NCBI GenBank assembly: GCA_020345945.1
Contig: CP070773.1
Span: forward strand, 669,555 to 681,091
DNA from: Candidatus Bathyarchaeota archaeon
GTDB taxonomy: Archaea > Thermoproteota > Bathyarchaeia > RBG-16-48-13 > GCA-020345945
Length of the DNA stretch: 11,537 bases
Direction of reading: 5' to 3'
Part shown: positions 1-6,013 of the stretch, in pieces
Layout of the letters: the number at the start of each line of letters is the position of its first letter
Position numbering within the stretch: position 1 is the first letter of the stretch
Position numbers and translations under genes: made by a program
Notes under the pieces: model-generated
Told to the model about the DNA's origin: nothing
What the model saw: the letters and a program-made list of their open reading frames with translations, nothing else
Database searches by the model: none

Positions 1-1
1 G

Positions 2-109
2 CGCAAAGACCCAACGCCATTTGGCAGTAGTACGATGAGACTAAATTTGTCAGAGAGGAGGTCAAGACACAATCGCACCATCACATATGAAACTACATCG
101 CTAAGGTAG
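2..109 (+). CDS. Possible 3' end of an unidentified gene, cut by the window edge
   Basis: A plus-strand frame is open from the left edge for 35 codons and stops with TAG at 107-109. The peptide is basic and polar, and includes PFGSSTMRLNLSERRSR. I do not recognise it. A minus-strand frame is also open across much of the stretch, so coding on this strand is not certain. A run of six T at 136-141, downstream of the stop, could end its transcript. No function can be assigned from this fragment. Confidence 0.25.
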   Translation, partial: RKDPTPFGSSTMRLNLSERRSRHNRTITYETTSLR

Positions 110-116
110 GAAGTTG

Positions 117-124
117 TTTATAGT
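117..124 (+). promoter_or_regulatory. Candidate TATA box for the aKMT-like gene
   Basis: The element TTTATAGT lies about 58 nt upstream of the ATG at 182. An archaeal start site would be expected about 25 nt downstream of it, near 145-150. That leaves a leader of about 35 nt holding the ribosome binding site AAGGTGA (166-172), 9 nt before the ATG. A T run at 136-141 lies between the box and the predicted start. The call rests only on sequence and spacing. Confidence 0.35.
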
Positions 125-181
125 TATTCCTACTCTTTTTTAGCCATAGACGCATAATGAGATAGAAGGTGAAAAAATATA

Positions 182-655
182 ATGTCAAGCCTAGCCCCAT
201 TTGTTTCATCGCCACCAGAAGTAGTCAGGAGAATGCTCGAGATCGTTGAAGCCAAACACGGCGAAACCCTCTATGACATAGGGTCAGGAGATGGGAGGAT
301 ACTGATAACAGCAGTACAACAGTTTAATGTGAGTCAAGCTGTTGGAGTAGAGATGAGATCAGACCTAGTGAAGAAGGCTCGAGAAGCAGTTGAAGAGAAC
401 AGATTAAACAATAAAATCAAAATCTTTCACAAGAATGTATTCGAAGTCGATGTCAGCGAAGCAGACATTATAACACTATACTTGACGACAACGGGAAACA
501 ACAAGCTAAGACCTAAACTTGAGAAAGAACTAAAGCAAGAGGCAAGAATAGTCTCCCACGACTTCAGTTTCTCCGACTGGAAACCGACAAAGGTAGAATC
601 GTTCGGAGGACACACCATATACCTTTACAGAATGTCCGAGGTAGCCCCTTAAGAA
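182..655 (+). CDS. aKMT-like archaeal protein-lysine methyltransferase
   Basis: This is a 156-residue class I SAM-dependent methyltransferase. SAM motif I is YDIGSGDGRI at residues 31-40, followed by the acidic strand-2 end GVE near residue 55. The N-terminal PPEVVRRMLEIV, the segment VFEVDVSEADIITLYL, the late KLRPKLEKELK and VSHDF, and the end HTIYLY all resemble the crenarchaeal lysine methyltransferase aKMT (about 160 residues), as I recall that family. aKMT methylates lysines of chromatin proteins such as Cren7 and of many other proteins. A similar broad-specificity role is inferred here. The short chain has no added target-recognition domain, as in that family. The ATG at 182 has the ribosome binding site AAGGTGA 9 nt upstream. 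The gene is convergent with the tRNA-Ser gene and about 32 nt from its 3' end, and is not part of the ribosomal cluster. Confidence 0.85.
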
Positions 656-738
656 ACACGCATCTAGGACAGATGTGACCAGACTATTGGCGCCGGGGAG
701 GGGATTTGAACCCCTGCGATCCAAAGGGATCACAGGCT

Positions 739-753
739 CACCGACATAGTCGT
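739..753 (-). other. tRNA-Ser intron 3, canonical 37/38
   Basis: This 15-nt insert, ACGACTATGTCGGTG, lies directly 3' of G37, the usual position of archaeal tRNA introns. The 5' bulge is AG^A and the 3' bulge is TG^A. Exon CTGG can pair with intron TCGG through two Watson-Crick and two wobble pairs. Alternatively the intron forms a CGAC/GTCG hairpin, so the active fold is less certain than the boundaries. Confidence 0.8.
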
Positions 754-761
754 CTCCAGGC

Positions 762-782
762 TTACGCTGATAATGAAGGTAT
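762..782 (-). other. tRNA-Ser intron 2, anticodon stem (29/30)
   Basis: This 21-nt insert splits the 5' strand of the anticodon stem, CAG^GC. The fold places exon GCGC against intron GCGT (four pairs, one G-U) between a 5' bulge AG^A and a 3' bulge AA^G. The pairing inside the intron is weak. Its sequence does not resemble the other introns of this tRNA. Confidence 0.75.
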
Positions 783-797
783 CTGCGCCATACCAGA

Positions 798-817
798 CTC
801 CTCGTCTTAAGATGACT
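798..817 (-). other. tRNA-Ser intron 1, D loop (15/16)
   Basis: This 20-nt insert, AGTCATCTTAAGACGAGGAG, lies between G15 and the next D-loop base. The predicted splice fold has a 5' bulge AG^A, a 3' bulge AG^T, an intron hairpin GTC/GAC, and a central helix of exon GCTT with intron GAGG (three of four pairs, G-G mismatch at the outer end). Its sequence resembles the cbf5 mRNA intron at 2288-2303, and both follow the exon bases CTTAG. Confidence 0.8.
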
Positions 818-859
818 CTAAGCGACCCCGGCAGCGAGATAAGAGAAACAGGTCACAGC

Positions 860-870
860 ACTTAAGCTTG
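860..870 (-). promoter_or_regulatory. Candidate TATA element of tRNA-Ser
   Basis: On the minus strand AAGCTTAAGTG lies about 28-38 nt before the tRNA 5' end, a workable distance for an archaeal box A. It overlaps the 3' end of the upstream methyltransferase gene (stop at 862-864). The match to TTTAWA is imperfect, so the tRNA could instead be processed from a read-through transcript. Confidence 0.25.
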
Positions 871-1512
871 ACTATGAGAACCGACAGCTGACGTGCGATC
901 TCTCTTAGAGAGAAGAATACGGTATCCTCCTCCTCGAGCAATAGTCTCAACACTCCCAAATGCGGAAAACATCAAATCGTGGATCTTCTTTCCTCCCGAA
1001 CTCTTGCGAACAACAAGTTGAATATAACCTCCAGGATTCAAATGATTGTAGGCCCCCTCCACCAGGGGGACTATCACCTTCCTAAACCCGGCTGCGAGAG
1101 GAGGATTGGAGACAATAGAGTCGAAGAACATCTCATCAACAGGGTCATAAAGCGATCCATGAAAGACCTGAATATTTGAGACATGATTTCGTTTCGCATT
1201 GATGCGGGCAAGTTTAACAGCCCTCAGGTTTGTATCAGTCATAACTACGTGAAGAGATGGATTGAATACCGATGCAGCAATCCCTATCGGTCCATAGCCA
1301 CAACCTAGATCCAACAATACACCTTTATCTGGGAGAACCATAGATTCAATCATTAAACGCGTTCCCCGATCCAAACGTCTTTTTGAGAAGACTCCCCGAG
1401 ATGTCACAAACTCGAAGTAACATCGCCTAAGGTGGACCGATATCAAACCGAGATCCATCTTGCTAGATTGGAGTTCAGAGAAGTAGTGTTCAGCAGCCAA
1501 GAAGCTCCTCAA
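862..1512 (-). CDS. MJ0882-like class I methyltransferase (RsmC/MTS family)
   Basis: This 216-residue SAM-dependent methyltransferase has motif I LLDLGCGYGPIGIA at residues 67-80, the acidic MTD at 91-93, and the motif IV NPPL at 136-139. The NPP signature is typical of N-methyltransferases acting on base exocyclic or ring nitrogens, seen in the RsmC/MTS domain. The N-terminal HYF, the segment RGVFSKRRLDRGTR and the late GGGYRIL match the archaeal MJ0882 group as I recall it, for which an RNA substrate is presumed. The start is TTG at 1510-1512, sharing TTGA with the TGA stop of cbf5. It is chosen because the conserved HYF begins at residue 9 and no ATG lies before it. The overlap with cbf5 implies coupled translation and fits a role in RNA modification. 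The substrate is inferred, not shown. Confidence 0.85.
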   Translation of the reverse strand: MRSFLAAEHYFSELQSSKMDLGLISVHLRRCYFEFVTSRGVFSKRRLDRGTRLMIESMVLPDKGVLLDLGCGYGPIGIAASVFNPSLHVVMTDTNLRAVKLARINAKRNHVSNIQVFHGSLYDPVDEMFFDSIVSNPPLAAGFRKVIVPLVEGAYNHLNPGGYIQLVVRKSSGGKKIHDLMFSAFGSVETIARGGGYRILLSKRDRTSAVGSHSQA

Positions 1513-2580
1513 CCTTGTCTAGGTCTACTCTTCCAAGATCTAGGATAAGTTCCCTCAGGCATCAACACCCGCTGAGTCTTACAGACTAGACCATGATCCT
1601 TCACTAGGACTTCCTCTGCCGACATCAGACTCCTCCCTAAAGCCACAGCCTCAGACTTCTGGCTGAATAAAGCCACCATCTCTCCTTGTTCTATAGGGGT
1701 ATCAAGACTCAAAACTCCAGGAACAGCCAAATCCGCGCCATGACATATCGCGTCGATGGCAGAGTCACGGATATAGATCTTCGGAAGAAAAGCCAACGCA
1801 TCCTCCATAGGTCGGAGCATTCCAAGAAGAGATTCCGGATCGCCTCGTTCCTTCCAGAATTTAAAGGCATCCAATAGGTCATAAAGAGAGAATACATCAT
1901 CCTCGGTGAAGGGCCCAGTCCTCGTTCTCCGCAACTCTCTCATATGAGCCCCGCAACCCATCGCTTCTCCCAGATCGTGACATAATTTTCTCATATATGT
2001 ACCAGATTGGCAGGCAATCCTGAGAAGGACAGATCTACCATCGATCTCAAGAATATCCAAACTATATATCCTACGTGTTCTAAGCCGCCTCTTCACAGAG
2101 GAACGGAGTGGGGGACGCTGGAAAATCTCGCCAACGAACTCCGAGACCACCGTCTCAAGAATTTGGGGGGAGAACTCTCCATGGAGCTGCATTACACATA
2201 CATACTCTTTGCCCTCTAGCAAAAGAGCTTGTAAGACTCTAGTCGCATAATCAAGAGCTACCGGGAGAATGCCGGTCACTTTGGGATCTCCTCGGATGAC
2301 CCTCTAAGGTTCCGCCGTGACCCGCTCTACCGACCTCTAGGATCTTCTTGGTCCAAGCGACAACCTCATGGCTTGTAGGACCCCTTGGCTTGTCCAGATT
2401 GACAATCCCGAAACGGAAACGAGTCTCTAGAAGCCTCTCAGAGGGAGGACAACCGAAACTGAAATCGGTATCTTCCTCAGCCTTAACCCGAAGCTCTCTA
2501 ACAATGCTCCAAGGAGGCGTAGAACGCATAGATATCACTCTGAGCAGAGATGGAAAAACAAGATCAAAAGGATTACTCAT
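1509..2580 (-). CDS. cbf5: Cbf5, H/ACA RNP pseudouridine synthase (gene split by a 16-nt intron)
   Basis: Cbf5 (archaeal dyskerin/TruB homologue) is the catalytic subunit of H/ACA guide ribonucleoproteins, with Nop10, Gar1 and L7Ae, and converts uridine to pseudouridine in rRNA. It can also act on tRNA U55. The coding sequence is split: exon 1 2304-2580 and exon 2 1509-2287, joined by removing 2288-2303. The joined protein is 351 residues, near the family's usual 330-340. It shows NLDKPRGPTSHEVVAW at 61-76, GHGGTLDP with catalytic Asp93, KRRLRTRR, AHMRELRRTRTGPF at 206-219, and a PUA domain from about 260 with ICHGADLAVPG. The intron splits the Asp93 codon (G^AT). Read straight through, translation stops after 109 residues at 2251-2253 and the active site is lost. 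ATG at 2580 is 21 nt after the eL14 stop and has no strong ribosome binding site. Met18 (2529) is an alternative. Confidence 0.93.
2288..2303 (-). other. BHB-type mRNA intron in cbf5
   Basis: The minus-strand intron is AGGGTCATCCGAGGAG (16 nt). Removing it turns a frameshift into G-T-L-D-P-K-V-T-G, the invariant Cbf5 motif. The splice fold is good: exon CCTT pairs with intron GAGG (four pairs, one wobble), both bulges are AG^A, the intron hairpin is GGG/TCC with loop TCA, and the outer exon helix GGAA/TCCC has three of four pairs. A repeat of AGA at both edges means other cut positions give the same spliced product. Introns in cbf5 are known in Crenarchaeota and are removed by the tRNA splicing endonuclease. 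Confidence 0.88.
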
Positions 2581-2601
2581 GAAGAAGATCGACAGTTTCC
2601 C

Positions 2602-2868
2602 TTAGGGAGTAGTGAAGAGATCCTCAAGTTTTGAGTCCTTAATCGCCTTCAAGACTTCTTTATCCCCGGAACCCCGATCGATTTCTATCTTGAACTCCGT
2701 CAGTTCGAGATGCTTTAAATTTGCGCGTCTTCTCTTTACACCTGTGAGGGATGAGGGACCAGTCACAAGGACAGAGTTCCTATCCACCAAGTCTACGATC
2801 ACACATTTTCTCCCCGCCTCTCTACCCGCGGTCTTCGAACACACTCTACCGATCTCTATCGCTGGCAT
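2602..2868 (-). CDS. rpl14e: Ribosomal protein eL14
   Basis: This is an 88-residue large-subunit protein with an SH3-like KOW fold, present in many archaea and in eukaryotes. The start MPAIEIGRVCSKTAGREAG and the segment CVIVDLVDRNSVLVTGP match the family, and the tail KIEIDRGSGDKEV is usual. I chose the ATG at 2866-2868 because GGTGA (2875-2879, overlapping the cmk stop) sits 6 nt before it and because family members begin MPAIE. A second ATG at 2872-2874 directly abuts the cmk stop and would add Met-Val. The order cmk-eL14-cbf5 is the usual archaeal one. Expression is probably coupled to cmk. Confidence 0.93.
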   Translation of the reverse strand: MPAIEIGRVCSKTAGREAGRKCVIVDLVDRNSVLVTGPSSLTGVKRRRANLKHLELTEFKIEIDRGSGDKEVLKAIKDSKLEDLFTTP

Positions 2869-2874
2869 AACCAT

Positions 2875-3417
2875 TCACCGATCATGGGTTGAGATATATT
2901 CTCTCACAACGGTCCTCAAGACTTTTCTTGTCGACTCTAATCCTAGAAGGGCTGTGTCGAGTATTACCTCATAGATCGAGATATCACCGACATCAATGCC
3001 ATACAACGACTTATACCTTTCTCTCTCCGCCGCCTCTCGGTGCAGCAGTTCTCTGCTAGCCTCCTCTAGAGAGACACTGTCACGCGACGCCAATCTAGCG
3101 ACTCGAACACTCAATGGCGCCTTCAAGTATACCTTAATGTCAGCAAAATCACCAGCCATCCAGCCTACCAATTGGCCGTCAAGGACCACTGAACCCTTCT
3201 CCGCTTCGCGTCGAGTCATAGTATCCATCTCCTCATCGATCGAGGCGTCTCTTGCCGCCAAGTCAGTCAATTCAGTAAGGGTAAGACCCTTTTCACGAGC
3301 TACTTTACGGGCGATATCACCAGCTGAAACATAGCGTAACCCAAATTCCTCCGCTATCTGCTTGGCGTGTGTTGACTTTCCAGCACCATGAAGCCCGCTA
3401 AAAGTGATAACTACCAT
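2875..3417 (-). CDS. cmk: Cytidylate kinase (archaeal type)
   Basis: This 180-residue P-loop kinase phosphorylates CMP and dCMP to the diphosphates using ATP, in the cytoplasm. The Walker A motif GLHGAGKST is at residues 8-16, the substrate segment YVSAGDIARKVA follows near 29-40, VVLDGQLVGWM resembles the central substrate-binding strand, and RDSVSLEEASRELLHRE is the lid region with basic residues. Length and motifs match the short archaeal Cmk, which lacks the bacterial NMP-binding insert. ATG at 3415-3417 has GGTGA 9 nt upstream. The 63-nt gap before it could hold a weak promoter (see 3443-3448). The gene abuts eL14. Confidence 0.92.
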   Translation of the reverse strand: MVVITFSGLHGAGKSTHAKQIAEEFGLRYVSAGDIARKVAREKGLTLTELTDLAARDASIDEEMDTMTRREAEKGSVVLDGQLVGWMAGDFADIKVYLKAPLSVRVARLASRDSVSLEEASRELLHREAAERERYKSLYGIDVGDISIYEVILDTALLGLESTRKVLRTVVREYISTHDR

Positions 3418-3442
3418 GAGGGGGACTCACCGTAATATCACA

Positions 3443-3448
3443 ATAAAG
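3443..3448 (-). promoter_or_regulatory. Weak TATA-like element before cmk
   Basis: The 63-nt gap between the EMC3-like gene and cmk contains TTTATT on the minus strand, about 26-31 nt before the cmk ATG. If used, the transcript would be nearly leaderless, although a GGTGA ribosome binding site is present. Only position and AT-richness support it. Confidence 0.2.
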
Positions 3449-3480
3449 AACAAGGTTTCAAAGGAAGTGTTAAGAGACAA

Positions 3481-4011
3481 TCAGTCCTCTCCTCCCATGG
3501 AAAGCCCAAAGATACGAGACAGGGGAAGGTTCACCCCGAAGGAACAGATGAGATACCAATGAAAGAAACCCAACTCTCGAGGAATAAACGGAAGAGACAC
3601 AGGAGAATATGCGAGCACAAGACCATCGAAGACCTCGTTGAGTATCGGGAAGAGAATACCGAACGGTATCGTGAAGATAACCATAAGCTTGAGCTGTTGT
3701 TTCATCATCCAGGACTGGAGTTGAGTTATCTTCTTCTCCCTCCTCTTAAGCCGAGCCTCAGCCCTCCGTTCATCCATTTCCTTTGCAGCATCCATATCTT
3801 TCATGAACTCGCTTACTTCCTTTCTATACTCCTTCATCTTCTCAACATCAATCACCCTACGATTGACAGTAGAGACTATGAGAGAGATTACAGTAGATAG
3901 AACTAGCACAAAGAGCGTAGACGCAGGGATGGTCGTATAAGGGGTTAATACCCTAGTCAACAAGACCACCAAGGGACGAGTTAGGTCACTCCACCATGAC
4001 AAACGATTCAC
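3481..4011 (-). CDS. EMC3/TMCO1-like membrane insertase (DUF106)
   Basis: This 176-residue protein belongs to the archaeal DUF106 group within the Oxa1/YidC/Get1/EMC3 superfamily, which helps insert membrane proteins. I see a hydrophobic segment at about 28-48, a charged, likely coiled-coil stretch rich in Lys, Arg and Glu at about 57-100, then two more membrane segments near 107-128 and 147-168. The three-segment core plus cytosolic coiled coil is the family architecture. The start is GTG at 4009-4011 with GGAG 4 nt upstream. No ATG is available in frame before the upstream stop. It follows secY, as in many archaea, and that pairing fits a shared job in membrane protein biogenesis. An AT-rich promoter candidate lies upstream. 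Confidence 0.85.
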   Translation of the reverse strand: MNRLSWWSDLTRPLVVLLTRVLTPYTTIPASTLFVLVLSTVISLIVSTVNRRVIDVEKMKEYRKEVSEFMKDMDAAKEMDERRAEARLKRREKKITQLQSWMMKQQLKLMVIFTIPFGILFPILNEVFDGLVLAYSPVSLPFIPRELGFFHWYLICSFGVNLPLSRIFGLSMGGED

Positions 4012-4049
4012 CAGACTCCAGACTAGATTGGAGATTCAAGGCAGTACTC

Positions 4050-4059
4050 ATAATTATTA
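4050..4059 (-). promoter_or_regulatory. Candidate promoter of the EMC3-cmk-eL14-cbf5 segment
   Basis: In the 84-nt secY/EMC3 gap the minus strand reads GGAAG followed by TAATAATTAT, resembling a BRE next to a TATA box. It lies about 40 nt before the GTG start, so initiation near 4025 would leave a leader of about 15 nt with a GGAG site. The rest of the gap is GC-mixed. Confidence 0.35.
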
Positions 4060-4061
4060 CT

Positions 4062-4088
4062 TCCGATAATCCGATCATGAAATCCGAT
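4062..4088. repeat. Three TCCGAT repeats next to a small hairpin
   Basis: TCCGAT occurs at 4062-4067, 4070-4075 and 4083-4088 on the plus strand. The last copy is part of the inverted repeat TGAAAT-CCG-ATTTCA (4078-4092), a 6-bp stem with a 3-nt loop just past the secY stop. The repeats sit on the upstream side of the candidate EMC3 TATA box, so they could bind a regulator. The hairpin could also mark the secY mRNA end, although no T run follows. Confidence 0.4.
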
Positions 4089-4095
4089 TTCAGGA

Positions 4096-5532
4096 CTACT
4101 TCCCAAGAAAATCTCTAAACGCAGGATACATCTCAACAACACGTTCTTGAACCAACTGCTGATAGTACTGGAAGAATATCCCTGAAGTCAAGAGTATACC
4201 TGTCCCTGTACCGAACGAGTTTAGCATATCACCGAAGGCAGCCAGACAACCGACCACAACGCCCCCGACAATCGTTACTGAGGGAATATAGCGATCCAAT
4301 ATTCTACGTATAGGACGCTCAGACCTCCTGAACCCAGGTACCTGGACCCCGGAGCTTAGGAGTTGTCCAGCCACCGTCTTTGCATCCACACCGCCGACCT
4401 CAAGCCATGTCACAGAGAAGATAACACAAAACGCGATAAGCAGCGTAACATAGACCAAAGCACGAACAGGATCCTCACCGACAAGCTCAAGACTCCTGGG
4501 AGGCGTTACAAAGTACGCAAGACCTCCAGTCGGTGTAGGGACTGCTCCAGACTGGCTGAAACTGCCAAGAAGATTCAGCCATACCGAAGAGCCATCACGG
4601 TTGAATCTACTCCAAAGAATTTGGGCAACAAAGTAGATATCCGCGAAAAGGGCCGAGGTCAATATCACAGGGATATTGGAGACATAGAGAAGCTGAACTG
4701 GATACTTACTGCGGTATCCCCGATAGCGAGCGAAAGAGATTGGGATCTCAATCCTTACTCCTTGAAAGTATATCGCTACGAAGAAGACAATAAGCATAGA
4801 AAGGAATCCTATCATATCCGGGAGATTATCAGGTCTATGAATTACACCCCACCATCCATTCTCGTACTCCCGGGCCATAATTGCCTGAGAGAAAGCAACT
4901 AACGCCCCAAAATACTTCTCATCAGACATAGGTCCAACAGGACCGAGAGAGAGCCACCAGATCTGTTGAGCCACACCCGCGGCGATAAAGAGACTTATCC
5001 CACTGCCAATCCCCCAACCTTTCTGGACAAGCTCATCCAACAACATAAGGACAACGCCCGCAGCTACCAACTGGATACAGATAAGAAAAGCAATGTCAGG
5101 TTTTATGCTGCCGTAGGCTCCACCAAGAATGTAGGCGAGAGCTTGAAAGATAACCATGATAATCGCAAAGAACTTGTTCGCCCCCGTGAAGAGTGCACGA
5201 TCCTCAGGTATAGAGAAATCTATTTGCAGAAGCCCTGACCCGGCAAGCAACTGAAGAATCAAGCCTGCCGTGACAATCGGACCTATCCCAAGCTCCATCA
5301 AGGTACCTCTCCTGGCTGCAAGAATTACCCGCATATAGAGAAGGGGATCATATCCTACCCCCTGACTGTACAGAGGAATACCGTAGAGAGGTATCTCAGA
5401 CATAATCAAGTAGAGGATGAGAACCAGACCTGTCCAAAAGAGCTTCTCGTTGAAGCTTACTCGTCTCTCAGGCGGCGTCACCTCAGGCATGAACCTAGCT
5501 ATGGGTCTGAATATATCTAGAAAACGAGCCAT
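4096..5532 (-). CDS. secY: SecY, preprotein translocase channel subunit
   Basis: This is the central membrane subunit of the Sec61/SecYEG channel, which exports proteins and inserts membrane proteins with SecE and Sec61 beta. The chain is 478 residues with about ten hydrophobic segments. Typical features include MSEIPLYGI in the N-terminal region, a plug-like stretch after TM1, the run VFFVAIYFQGVRIEIPI leading into the basic cytosolic loop (ARYRGYRSKYP), PVQLLYVSNIPVIL, and the late basic loop VPGFRRSERPIRRILDRYIP. The length is usual for an archaeal SecY. I start at ATG 5530-5532 (MARFLDIFRP). A TTG three codons earlier (5541) is possible but less likely. The uL15 stop lies 17 nt upstream, the normal uL15-secY order. 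Confidence 0.95.
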   Translation of the reverse strand: MARFLDIFRPIARFMPEVTPPERRVSFNEKLFWTGLVLILYLIMSEIPLYGIPLYSQGVGYDPLLYMRVILAARRGTLMELGIGPIVTAGLILQLLAGSGLLQIDFSIPEDRALFTGANKFFAIIMVIFQALAYILGGAYGSIKPDIAFLICIQLVAAGVVLMLLDELVQKGWGIGSGISLFIAAGVAQQIWWLSLGPVGPMSDEKYFGALVAFSQAIMAREYENGWWGVIHRPDNLPDMIGFLSMLIVFFVAIYFQGVRIEIPISFARYRGYRSKYPVQLLYVSNIPVILTSALFADIYFVAQILWSRFNRDGSSVWLNLLGSFSQSGAVPTPTGGLAYFVTPPRSLELVGEDPVRALVYVTLLIAFCVIFSVTWLEVGGVDAKTVAGQLLSSGVQVPGFRRSERPIRRILDRYIPSVTIVGGVVVGCLAAFGDMLNSFGTGTGILLTSGIFFQYYQQLVQERVVEMYPAFRDFLGK

Positions 5533-5549
5533 TTGAAACAACCAAAGAC

Positions 5550-5969
5550 CTATTCTGATATCACAACCTCTCCACCTGCCTCAGAGATTTTCCTGATAGC
5601 AGACTCGGAGGCAGAATCCACCTTGATCCTCAAGGGGCGACTTACACTGCCAGTCCCTAAAAGCTTGTCGTACCCAAGTATCGTCAGATCGATCGTCTCA
5701 ATCCCATCGCCACTATCTCTATCGAGAGAAGTGGAAGAGCTATATCTGGATAGGTCCCGCAAGTTGATTGATCTAATGGATTTACCGGTTGGACAGTTGA
5801 ATCCTACCCTTGGTTGCCATTTTGGTTCATTCTGATTCCAACGTCCCTTATGAATACCAGCTTTTCCATGTCCCCCTCTAGACCCAGACTTCCGGTGTTG
5901 ACTAATCTGTCCCCAGCCACAGGTCCTAGATCCCCTCTGTTTTCGGATCTTTCTCAATCTATGCGGCAA
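5550..5969 (-). CDS. rpl15: Ribosomal protein uL15
   Basis: This 139-residue protein binds 23S rRNA and assembles late in the large subunit. The basic N-terminal half with RKIRKQRGSRTCGWGQ, HRKSGSRGGHGKAG and HKGRW is the extended rRNA-contacting tail. The C-terminal part ends with LRIKVDSASESAIRKI and a GGEV turn, as in archaeal uL15. The start is TTG at 5967-5969, supported by a strong ribosome binding site, AGGAGG (5978-5983), 8 nt before it. No ATG is available at the conserved N terminus. A 115-nt gap separates it from uL30, the longest in the ribosomal part of the window, and carries a promoter candidate. Confidence 0.93.
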   Translation of the reverse strand: MPHRLRKIRKQRGSRTCGWGQISQHRKSGSRGGHGKAGIHKGRWNQNEPKWQPRVGFNCPTGKSIRSINLRDLSRYSSSTSLDRDSGDGIETIDLTILGYDKLLGTGSVSRPLRIKVDSASESAIRKISEAGGEVVISE

Positions 5970-6013
5970 GTCTGAATCCTCCTAGATGTTGTCCCGTTGG
6001 AGATAATACACGC

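Larger units (their letters stand above)
688..832 (-). tRNA. tRNA-Ser(GGA) with three introns
   Basis: The precursor is 145 nt and the mature tRNA, after removing three introns, is 89 nt including an encoded CCA (688-690). The acceptor strands GCCGGGG (826-832) and CCCCGGC (692-698) pair fully, with discriminator G at 691. The T arm AGGGG-TTCAAAT-CCCCT is perfect. The long variable arm (stem GATCC/GGATC) marks a class II tRNA. After splicing, the anticodon arm is CAGGC-CTGGAGA-GCCTG, five Watson-Crick pairs with anticodon GGA at 755-757. G73 and GGA fit serine, decoding UCC and UCU. The spliced D arm is GCT-TAGTCTGGTAT-GGC and keeps A14, G15, G18, G19 and A21. Exons are 818-832, 783-797, 754-761 and 688-738. 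Without removing all three inserts neither the D loop nor the anticodon stem forms. Intron boundaries were placed by tRNA structure and splice folds, so shifts of 1-2 nt are possible. Confidence 0.92.

Noticed and set aside
688..832. tRNA-Leu or a degenerate class II tRNA
   Set aside because: After splicing, the anticodon loop CTGGAGA gives GGA and the discriminator is G. All arms pair well, so it is a functional tRNA-Ser.
2251..2330. cbf5 as a frameshifted pseudogene or sequencing error
   Set aside because: A random indel would not be 16 nt long, restore the invariant motif exactly, and also form a BHB fold with matching AG^A bulges. The rest of both exons is intact and well conserved.
4363..4902. 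A 179-codon plus-strand open frame opposite secY, and similar long frames opposite other genes
   Set aside because: They are antisense to clearly conserved proteins, their products are Arg/Ser-rich without family features, and no promoter or ribosome binding site supports them.
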